The notes under the pieces are model-generated. The model was not told where the DNA came from. It did not search any database and was given only the letters and a program-made list of their open reading frames with translations. From the NCBI GenBank assembly GCA_029260985.1, contig JAJDCE010000054.1, positions 1 to 10,593 on the forward strand: DNA of 10,593 nt. Direction: 5' to 3'. Positions 1 through 5,631 of this stretch are shown in pieces. Position 1 is the first letter of the stretch; every line of letters begins with the position of its first letter. The DNA is from Patescibacteria group bacterium. GTDB lineage: Bacteria; Patescibacteriota; Gracilibacteria; UM-FILTER-43-11. The translations under genes and the position numbers were made by a program.

Positions 1-132
1 ACTATTGGGAATGATGTGATGACTGCTCTCAAAAAATTGGATGACATTGCTTATATTCGTTTTGCGAGTGTTTATAGGAGCTTTAAGGATGTGGATGAAT
101 TTAAAGAAGAGTTGGTCAAATTACTTAAATAG
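1..132 (+). CDS. nrdR: Transcriptional repressor NrdR, C-terminal 43 residues (5' truncated)
   Basis: The first frame reads in from the window edge and ends at TAG 130-132. The visible peptide contains YIRFASVYRSFKDVDEF, which matches the very conserved end of NrdR (ATP-cone repressor of ribonucleotide reductase genes). The N-terminal zinc ribbon and most of the ATP-cone, about 110 residues, would lie upstream of the window. NrdR senses ATP/dATP and binds NrdR boxes upstream of nrd operons. No NrdR box or nrd gene is visible here, so its targets are elsewhere. The next gene starts 58 bp downstream on the same strand. The family call is strong because the RFASVYRSF signature is nearly invariant. 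Confidence 0.88.
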   Translation, partial: TIGNDVMTALKKLDDIAYIRFASVYRSFKDVDEFKEELVKLLK

Positions 133-187
133 TCTCAAGTGCTCTTCGACTCTGATCAGAGCCTTTGGCGAGTGCGAGTCTCAAGTG
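131..187. repeat. Short direct repeats flanking a palindrome
   Basis: The 11-mer AGTCTCAAGTG occurs at 131-141 and again at 177-187. Between them lies the 12-bp perfect palindrome CTCTGATCAGAG (150-161). An alternative stem is GCTCT (141-145) with AGAGC (158-162). GACTC (148-152) can also pair with GAGTC (176-180). The 9-mer core AGTCTCAAG recurs at 5543-5551 in the only divergent intergenic region. No T-run follows the stems, so this does not look like a standard intrinsic terminator for nrdR. It reads more like a small dispersed intergenic repeat. Confidence 0.6.
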
Positions 188-190
188 TCA

Positions 191-757
191 ATGAATAGTG
201 AACTTACTGATTTTTTAAAAGGGCTTAAGCAGTTTGGAATTGAAAATGATATTCCGAATGTTACGGAGCGGGGTGGGCGATTTTTGAATATGCTGGTTCA
301 AATGACAGGTTCAAAATCCGGTTTGGAAATTGGTTCAGCAAATGGATATTCTACTATCTGGTTGGCTGAAGCCTTCCGAAATAATAATGGAAAACTTAAA
401 TCGATTGATTTTAGCCAGCCTACTCATGAATCTGCAAAGGAAAATCTCAATAAAGCCGGTCTTTCAGATGTTGTTGAGTTTTATTTTGGGAATGCGCTGG
501 AGGTAATTAAAGCATGGAACGATCAGCGATTTGATTTTGTTTTTGTTGACGGTGAGAAGCGATCGTATTGGGATTTCTGGGAGGTTATTCAACCCTTTTT
601 GGCTGATCGGGCCGTTATTGCTTTTGATGATGTACTCTCGTTTCCTGAGAAGACGAAGCCGTTTATGGAAAAAATTAAAAATGTGTTAGGATTTGATCAG
701 GTTGTACTGCCCATTGATAAGGATGACGGTGTACTGCTAATGACTAAAACAAATTAA
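191..757 (+). CDS. Class I SAM-dependent O-methyltransferase (YrrM/COMT-like)
   Basis: The product has 188 residues. Motif I, LEIGSANGYST (45-55), is the SAM-binding glycine loop and is followed by an acidic residue (D73) at the usual ribose-binding place. FVFVDGEKRSYWDFW (117-130) carries the D-x-x-K-x-x-Y pattern of metal-dependent O-methyltransferases such as catechol O-methyltransferase and YrrM. FDD (145-147) supplies further putative metal ligands. The substrate cannot be read from sequence. An open frame extends upstream to an ATG at 41, but those 50 codons run through nrdR and the repeat spacer and look non-protein-like. The family normally begins shortly before a helix like TDFLKGLK, so I chose ATG 191. 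No Shine-Dalgarno precedes it. The TAA stop abuts the next gene, which implies a shared transcript. Confidence 0.85.
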   Translation: MNSELTDFLKGLKQFGIENDIPNVTERGGRFLNMLVQMTGSKSGLEIGSANGYSTIWLAEAFRNNNGKLKSIDFSQPTHESAKENLNKAGLSDVVEFYFGNALEVIKAWNDQRFDFVFVDGEKRSYWDFWEVIQPFLADRAVIAFDDVLSFPEKTKPFMEKIKNVLGFDQVVLPIDKDDGVLLMTKTN

Positions 758-1240
758 TTGGATAGATATTCTTTTTCAATTCATCGCTTGATCGCTTCCG
801 TTGCAGTACTTTTTTTTATTGGCTTTAATGTTTTCCTATTTTCGGATCAAAGCCGTTATCATGAAATGACTATTCAAAACGATCGGGGTGTTTTCAAGCT
901 GAAAGTCGAAATTGCTCAAACTTTTCGTCAGATGAGAAGAGGTTTGATGCATCGGCGACGGCTCGATGTGGGAAGGGGCATGCTTTTTGTATACGATAAA
1001 CCTCATATTCCTTCTTTTTGGATGAAAAATACCCGCATTCCCCTCGATATGATTTTTATTGGTGAGGATCTTAGAATTAAGACAATTCATGAAAAAGTAC
1101 CGCCATGTCTCGAGACGGATGACTGTCCGACCTACGAAGCTGATCAGTTAGCTCAATATGTTCTAGAGGTTCCAGGCGGATACAGTTCTCTCTTCAAAAT
1201 TAAGGTGGGGGATTTGGTCACCCTTCCTTTGATAGATTAA
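758..1240 (+). CDS. Exported DUF192 (COG1430) family protein
   Basis: The product has 160 residues if started at TTG 758, which directly follows the TAA of the upstream gene in the same frame, so no earlier start is possible. A hydrophobic stretch at about 11-28 (LIASVAVLFFIGFNVFLF) acts as a signal peptide or anchor. The DUF192 domain fills about 45-157. It shows RRGLMHRRRL, GMLFVYDKP, SFWMKNTRIPLDMIFI, IHEKVPPC, CPTYEA, QYVLEVPGG and KVGD, all family hallmarks. DUF192 is a small beta-rich exported domain of unknown biochemical role. No clear Shine-Dalgarno is present, so translation may depend on re-initiation after the methyltransferase. A second TTG at 788 would shorten the N-terminus but keep most of the hydrophobic segment. 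ATG 866 would remove the export signal. The 3' end overlaps the ctpA stop by 4 bp in convergent orientation. Confidence 0.85.
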   Translation: MDRYSFSIHRLIASVAVLFFIGFNVFLFSDQSRYHEMTIQNDRGVFKLKVEIAQTFRQMRRGLMHRRRLDVGRGMLFVYDKPHIPSFWMKNTRIPLDMIFIGEDLRIKTIHEKVPPCLETDDCPTYEADQLAQYVLEVPGGYSSLFKIKVGDLVTLPLID

Positions 1241-2472
1241 TTATTCTCTTTTAAGTGCTTTATGGCTGCTTCGAGCTGAGGGTCGATTTCATTTTCTATA
1301 TCTTCGATGGTTCGTTCTATTATGTTGTCAGGAGTGATTCCAACCTCACTGATGTTTTGATTATTAGGGGTGTACCATTTAGCGACTGTGATTCGCAGGC
1401 TTGATCCATCGATTAAATTTTCGACTTCCTGCACAGTTCCTTTGCCGAAGCTTTGTTCTCCGATAACAATACCTCTTTTATGATCCTGGATAGCACCTGC
1501 TACGATTTCCGAAGCTGAGGCACTTCCTTTGTTGATAATAACGACTAATGGAATGCTGGCCACTCTGGCTTTCCCATTTACATATATCACTTCGTCTTCA
1601 GTAGCGTTTCTTTTTTTCACGGACACCACCTTTCCTTTATCGATAAATTCAGAAACGATATCGATGGCTCCGTCCAGATATCCACCTCCATTGAATCGAA
1701 GATCTAAAACGATTCCATCAGCTCTTTTGGTTAATATTTCGTTGATGGCTTTACTGAACTCTTCTTTGGTTTTTGCGCCAAAGGTATTTAATTCAATGAC
1801 AGCAATGTCCTTATTCATCTCCCATTCAACACTGTTGATGTTTATTGTTTCGCGCTGAATTGAAATATCCAAAGGTTCATTTTCTCCTTTTCGGCCAATT
1901 GAAAGAATGACTTTCGTTCCTTTTGGCCCCCTTATTTTCATAACCGCTTGTTCGAAGGTGTATTCAGTGACATCCACTCCATCGATTTTAAGAATGATGT
2001 CTTCGGGTTGAATGCCAGCTCGTTTGGCTGGTGAATTTTTTAATGGTGAAACGACAGTGATTAGTTCATTTCTGAGGGTTAATTCAGCTCCGATTCCTTC
2101 CAAGGTTCCTTCTAGACTGTCCTGGAAATCTTTATTTTGCTTAGGGGTTAAAAAGGTTGTGTAGGGATCTTCCAGAGAAAACACCATACCTCTGATTGCC
2201 CCGTAAATCATTTCTTTGTATTCCAGCGCTTCAGGGTCAACATATCTCCCTGCTAAAAGACTCCAGACATCCCAAAATAATTGCATATCGACCTTTTCAT
2301 TTGTGGTGCTGATCGGAATTTGATTGTCGTTTAAAAGATTTGTCCCATTCTGGCGTGTCTGATTGGATCCAACATTCCAGCCCAATGCAAAAACAAAAAG
2401 AATAAGAATGATTAATCCTAATATTTTAGGTCCTGAGGTGGTTTCTTTGGTTAAATAGGCACTCTTTTTCAT
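1237..2472 (-). CDS. ctpA: S41 family carboxyl-terminal processing protease (CtpA/Prc)
   Basis: The product has 411 residues. There is a short basic cytoplasmic N-terminus, one membrane segment at about 16-32, a helical linker, a PDZ domain at about 118-205 (VVSPLKNSPAKRAGIQPEDI and the DGVDV loop), then the S41 catalytic core at about 210-385. The Ser/Lys site is present: GSASASE gives Ser319 and SFGKGTVQ gives Lys344, with the usual 25-residue spacing, plus Gln348. LDLRFNGGG (257-264) is also typical. These proteases cut or degrade envelope and secreted proteins from their C-terminus, with the PDZ domain gating access. The active site should face outside the membrane. The gene starts 14 bp after dnaJ on the same strand, so co-transcription is likely. 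Length and motif set are normal and nothing looks broken. Confidence 0.95.
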   Translation of the reverse strand: MKKSAYLTKETTSGPKILGLIILILFVFALGWNVGSNQTRQNGTNLLNDNQIPISTTNEKVDMQLFWDVWSLLAGRYVDPEALEYKEMIYGAIRGMVFSLEDPYTTFLTPKQNKDFQDSLEGTLEGIGAELTLRNELITVVSPLKNSPAKRAGIQPEDIILKIDGVDVTEYTFEQAVMKIRGPKGTKVILSIGRKGENEPLDISIQRETININSVEWEMNKDIAVIELNTFGAKTKEEFSKAINEILTKRADGIVLDLRFNGGGYLDGAIDIVSEFIDKGKVVSVKKRNATEDEVIYVNGKARVASIPLVVIINKGSASASEIVAGAIQDHKRGIVIGEQSFGKGTVQEVENLIDGSSLRITVAKWYTPNNQNISEVGITPDNIIERTIEDIENEIDPQLEAAIKHLKENN

Positions 2473-2486
2473 TGGGTTTGTCAGGG

Positions 2487-3599
2487 TTATCCAAATATTC
2501 CTTTTGACTGTGGCTTGATGTTTAATTTGGCTTCTTTCACCAGTTCTTCATAAAGCTCCCTTTCTTTTTTAGTTAATTTACCGGGCATCTCAATCATTAT
2601 TTTTACAAAATGTTCTCCTTTTTGAGTTGTGCCTACTTTCTGTACACCATCTCCTTTAAGTTTAAATACTTTTCCACTTTCCGTTCCGGCCGGCATTTTA
2701 AGTGTAACATCTCCATGAATTGTTTTGACAGTGATTTCATCCCCCAGAACGGCTTGTAATAGGTGTATTGATTGGGTTGTTTTAATGTCATTTCCTTCAC
2801 GTTCAAATTCCTTGCTGCCCGATACGCTGATGTGGGCGAATAGATCACCTGCTTCACCTCCTCTTACTCCAGCTTCTCCTTTTCCACTTAGGCGAATAGC
2901 TGCTTTATCGTTGATGCCGGCTGGAATCTTAATTTTAATTTTCTGATTCTTGAGCGTTCGATACTCACCATGACATTCTCGACATTTTTTTTCAGGAATT
3001 TTCCCGGCTCCATGGCAATTATCACAAGTTGCAGCGGTTTGAATTTGCCCCAATGGCGTTCGTTGAATTTTGATGTGCTGACCAGTCCCATGACAAGTTG
3101 TACAATCCACTATTTTACTTCCTGGTTCATTTCCCATCCCTTTACAGTGTTCACATTTTTCGTAGCGACTTATTTCCACTTCTTTAGTAGCCCCAAAAAC
3201 AGCTTCTTCAAAGGTCAGATGAACTACAATTTCAATGTCATTTCCCCTAAGCGGCCCCCGATTTTTTTGGGCTTTGCGGGCACCTCCGCCAAAGAAGCTG
3301 TCGAATATGTCGCCAAACCCTCCTCCAAAATCAACGTTTACGTTCTGGAAGCCACTGAAATCAAATCCTCCAAATCCACCCCCACCAGCCCCTCCAACTG
3401 ACCCGAATTGATCGTATTGAGCTCTCTTTTGTTTGTCACCCAAAACTTCATAGGCTTCTGTCACTTCTTTGAACTTATTTTCGTCCTCCTTTGTCCCTCC
3501 TTTGTCCGGGTGATACTTTAAAGCGAGCTTTCGATAAGCTTTTTTAATTTCTACCTCTGAGGCGTCTTTGTTTACGCCGAGTGATTTGTACGGGTCCAT
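2487..3599 (-). CDS. dnaJ: Chaperone DnaJ (Hsp40, type I)
   Basis: The product has 370 residues with the full class I layout. The J domain is at 1-68 with the HPD motif at 30-32. The Gly/Phe-rich region is at about 66-106. The zinc domain is at about 149-212 with four C-x-x-C pairs (149/152, 166/169, 192/195, 206/209). Substrate-binding beta domains follow to about 345, then a charged helix. DnaJ delivers unfolded clients to DnaK and stimulates its ATPase through the HPD loop. The fourth zinc motif reads CRECHGEY rather than C-x-x-C-x-G-x-G, so its last glycine is replaced by Tyr, though all eight Cys remain. No dnaK or grpE is adjacent; ctpA follows after 14 bp. The start ATG is fixed by the typical MDPYKSLGV opening. 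Only a weak GGA lies just upstream. Confidence 0.96.
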   Translation of the reverse strand: MDPYKSLGVNKDASEVEIKKAYRKLALKYHPDKGGTKEDENKFKEVTEAYEVLGDKQKRAQYDQFGSVGGAGGGGFGGFDFSGFQNVNVDFGGGFGDIFDSFFGGGARKAQKNRGPLRGNDIEIVVHLTFEEAVFGATKEVEISRYEKCEHCKGMGNEPGSKIVDCTTCHGTGQHIKIQRTPLGQIQTAATCDNCHGAGKIPEKKCRECHGEYRTLKNQKIKIKIPAGINDKAAIRLSGKGEAGVRGGEAGDLFAHISVSGSKEFEREGNDIKTTQSIHLLQAVLGDEITVKTIHGDVTLKMPAGTESGKVFKLKGDGVQKVGTTQKGEHFVKIMIEMPGKLTKKERELYEELVKEAKLNIKPQSKGIFG

Positions 3600-3620
3600 A
3601 ATTTCCGGTTGATCCCAGTT

Positions 3621-3668
3621 GACTTCCGATTGACTGATAAACAGTCCACAGGATGTCCACTGGAAGTC
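3621..3668 (-). promoter_or_regulatory. Nested inverted repeats in the dnaJ leader
   Basis: GACTTCC (3621-3627) pairs perfectly with GGAAGTC (3662-3668). Three bases further out on each side, CCA (3615-3617) can pair with TGG (3672-3674). Nested inside is the hairpin GACTG-ATAAA-CAGTC (3632-3646). In the minus-strand transcript this would fold 22-70 nt before the dnaJ start. There is no T-run, so it is not a standard terminator, and it is not a CIRCE element. A regulatory role is inference; the pairing is directly visible. Confidence 0.4.
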
Positions 3669-3689
3669 TATTGGTAAAATAGCTAAGTA

Positions 3690-3718
3690 ATTCTACTAAA
3701 TATTTACTTTCTCAGCAA
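3690..3718 (-). promoter_or_regulatory. Possible promoter for dnaJ-ctpA
   Basis: On the minus strand, TTGCTG (3718-3713) and TAGAAT (3695-3690) are separated by 17 bp, giving a sigma-70-like pair with a weak -35 (3/6) and a good -10 (5/6). The spacer holds a 10-bp AT palindrome, TAAATATTTA (3697-3706). Transcription would start around 3683, about 80 nt before the dnaJ ATG, so the nested inverted repeats would be in the leader. The -35 touches the end region of the upstream DUF4012 gene. Confidence 0.35.
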
Positions 3719-3723
3719 CGGGA

Positions 3724-5505
3724 TTACTGGGCGGGGATTTCAGCGGCTTCTTCGGCGGTAATTGGTATCTCGCCCAATTTGATTGCGGGTGTTTCAGTTT
3801 TTGGCTTTATCCGTTGAACGACAGTGATTGTTTTTGGATTGGGTAGAATTTGATTGCCTGCTAAATCTGTAAGGTTTTTTAGGTCAATCCGGTAAAACTC
3901 TTCATCCTGGTCGGTGACTCCTTCGAGCATTAGCTTCACGATATTGGGCTGTAACATTTCGATAGCGCTAATTTTGACGACATCGGTTGTAGCATTGGCC
4001 TTATTTAAATCAGCTATGTTGTATGAATTTATATCTGTGGCTGACGTTTCACTTACTGGTTCGTTCCAAATGATGTTGATTTGATCCAAGCTGACGAACT
4101 CCTGTTCAATCGGATAGGGCGGGAGGCTATCGGGCAATAATCTTAAGCTTAAATCGATATTGTTTTTGAGCGCCCCTGTAAATCTGGCTCGATTTTCCCG
4201 AGCCTCCATCGAATCACTTTCCATTAATTTACTATCAGGGCCTTCGATGGTGATGTTGTAATTGAATTCGGTGCCTGATTGCTTTGCTAAGCGTAATTTG
4301 AATTGATCCAGTTCGAATAAATTTCGAGGCAATGTGTAAACAAAGGTTAAATTGGTTTTGCTGCCTGCAGGAAGAATTACTTTAACTCCAATGACTTTAA
4401 ATTCACCTACTGTTTCTTCGATACTATCAACGGGTATATTCTCGGTGCTGGCATTTTTTGGAATATATAATCTTAAGTACCCTTTGTAATTATCGCTGTA
4501 GGTGTTTGTAAAACCCGGGTAACGGATGGTGATTTCGGTGGTGATTTCAGGTACTTCTTTGGTGATGTTGGCGTAATAATTCACTTCAGTTTGCAAATAG
4601 CGGTCTGCTTTTTTACTTCCCAAATTAGCTAAATTTATTGCCATAAAATCACTTCTTTCAGCGATGGTTAAGCTATTAGCCCATCCTTTTTTAACTAATT
4701 TTCCCTGCAACCTTTCGTTTTTGAGCCACATGAATAGCTCTTTATTGTTGAGCCCATTTACAATGATGTCTCTGGACTTGAAAGGATGTCTTTTAGCTTT
4801 TCCGATTAAAAGAGTGGCAAGATCTCCTAGGATATTTTTTCGATTTTTGAGTGCATCAACATTGTGACGGTCTATGTTATTGACTTCGAACTCCAATTCG
4901 CTGAATAAGTTATTTTTATGAAGTCTTTTCCCGTTGAGTTCTACACCACCAAGTTTGTCGATTAATGATTCAATTAAACTGAAGTTCATCACAATGACAC
5001 CATCCACATCTTTCTCCGGGAACTTTTTTTGATAGAATTCGATCAATTCATTGGCTCCTTGTGGGAAATCAGGATTCCAGTTGGCGTCGCGGAAGGAATA
5101 TCCTTGATACCATTCGTTTTTCAGCAACTCTTCGTGAGGATAAGGTGGGGTAATGTAGGTTTCGGTATCAATATCATAAGAATTTTTGAATGAAAGTTCA
5201 GTTGGGATGCCCATCACAAAATCCATGTTGCCGTAACCTGTAATGAATCCTCCGCCCGGCCGAAGTTCATAATTATTTTGCAGAACAATTAGATAATTTT
5301 TACTGAAAAAAGTGAGACCTAAAAAATGGTTGGCAAAGAATCTTAACTGCCCCAACATTAAATAGAGGACAAAGAAAATAAGAAAAATTACACCCACGAT
5401 AATTCCAATCCATAGCTTCAGACTTTTAGGGAGTTTGAATTTTGGGAGTTTGAATTTTTTCTTCTCTTTATGTTTTTTGGTGTAGGGGGTGTAGCCGTAT
5501 TCCAT
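3724..5505 (-). CDS. DUF4012 membrane protein with C-terminal Ig-like domain
   Basis: The product has 593 residues. A Lys-rich cytoplasmic tail contains a KFKLP-KFKLP tandem (18-27). One membrane segment follows at about 31-52, and the rest should be outside. The DUF4012 core at about 70-300 begins with YLIVLQNNYELRPGGGFITG (71-90). It also contains RDANWNPDFP (139-148) and VDGVIVMNFSLIESLIDKLG (167-186), followed at once by GVEL. The last two pieces recall LytR-CpsA-Psr enzymes, which attach polymers to the cell wall; that link is inference. A beta-rich region at about 310-455 leads to an Ig-like module at about 460-565 (IIWNEPVSETSATDINSYNI, 478-497) of the SbsA/Big_5 kind, then a Pro/Glu-rich tail. 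AAAGG (5524-5520 on the minus strand) lies a rather long 14 nt before the ATG. It diverges from a large secreted protein, which suggests a shared envelope role. Confidence 0.85.
   Translation of the reverse strand: MEYGYTPYTKKHKEKKKFKLPKFKLPKSLKLWIGIIVGVIFLIFFVLYLMLGQLRFFANHFLGLTFFSKNYLIVLQNNYELRPGGGFITGYGNMDFVMGIPTELSFKNSYDIDTETYITPPYPHEELLKNEWYQGYSFRDANWNPDFPQGANELIEFYQKKFPEKDVDGVIVMNFSLIESLIDKLGGVELNGKRLHKNNLFSELEFEVNNIDRHNVDALKNRKNILGDLATLLIGKAKRHPFKSRDIIVNGLNNKELFMWLKNERLQGKLVKKGWANSLTIAERSDFMAINLANLGSKKADRYLQTEVNYYANITKEVPEITTEITIRYPGFTNTYSDNYKGYLRLYIPKNASTENIPVDSIEETVGEFKVIGVKVILPAGSKTNLTFVYTLPRNLFELDQFKLRLAKQSGTEFNYNITIEGPDSKLMESDSMEARENRARFTGALKNNIDLSLRLLPDSLPPYPIEQEFVSLDQINIIWNEPVSETSATDINSYNIADLNKANATTDVVKISAIEMLQPNIVKLMLEGVTDQDEEFYRIDLKNLTDLAGNQILPNPKTITVVQRIKPKTETPAIKLGEIPITAEEAAEIPAQ
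5429..5458. repeat. Tandem 15-bp repeat, two copies, in DUF4012 gene
   Basis: The 15-mer GGGAGTTTGAATTTT occurs at 5429-5443 and 5444-5458 without a gap. On the minus strand it encodes the KFKLP pentapeptide twice, in the basic cytoplasmic tail just before the membrane segment. The perfect DNA identity points to a recent in-frame duplication that could vary in copy number. Confidence 0.85.
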
Positions 5506-5527
5506 AATATAAATAATTACCTTTGTG

Positions 5528-5533
5528 ATTATA
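5528..5533 (-). promoter_or_regulatory. Possible -10 box for the DUF4012 gene
   Basis: The minus strand reads a perfect TATAAT here, 22 bp before the ATG, so any transcript would have a leader of only about 15 nt. The only TTGAGA-like -35 (5550-5545) is just 11 bp away, too close for a canonical pair. The -10 call therefore rests on the hexamer alone. Confidence 0.35.
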
Positions 5534-5542
5534 TACTATCTA

Positions 5543-5560
5543 AGTCTCAAGCGCGAGTGG
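5543..5560. repeat. Third copy of the AGTCTCAAG intergenic motif
   Basis: AGTCTCAAG (5543-5551) is followed by CGCGAGTGG. Upstream of the copy at 177-187 the same two modules appear in the opposite order (GGCGAGTGCG then AGTCTCAAG). The two sites therefore share a GCGAGT module and an AGTCTCAAG module. This supports a dispersed intergenic element but is too short to classify. Confidence 0.4.
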
Positions 5561-5571
5561 CTGTTTTTCTG

Positions 5572-5600
5572 TTGCTAAACCTAATTTGCAGTACTAGTAT
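5572..5600 (+). promoter_or_regulatory. Possible promoter for the large secreted protein
   Basis: TTGCTA (5572-5577) and TAGTAT (5595-5600) are separated by 17 bp, giving a weak sigma-70-like pair (4/6 at -10). The predicted start near 5607 leaves a leader of about 25 nt. That leader is A-rich and has no Shine-Dalgarno. Its -35 resembles the TTGCTG proposed for dnaJ. Confidence 0.35.
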
Positions 5601-5631
5601 GGGGTCAAATAAAACTTAAATCACTAAATCA

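Noticed and set aside
41..190. ATG at 41 as the start of the methyltransferase
   Set aside because: The extra 50 codons overlap the conserved end of nrdR in another frame and cross the repeat spacer. The family-like N-terminus begins at ATG 191.
2970..3401. Open frame of 143 codons on the plus strand opposite dnaJ
   Set aside because: The dnaJ frame has complete conserved domains. The opposite frame has no recognisable motif and mirrors the Gly-rich and zinc-motif codons.
3600..3723. CIRCE (HrcA operator) before dnaJ
   Set aside because: TTAGCACTC and GAGTGCTAA are absent; the inverted repeats have a different sequence and spacing.
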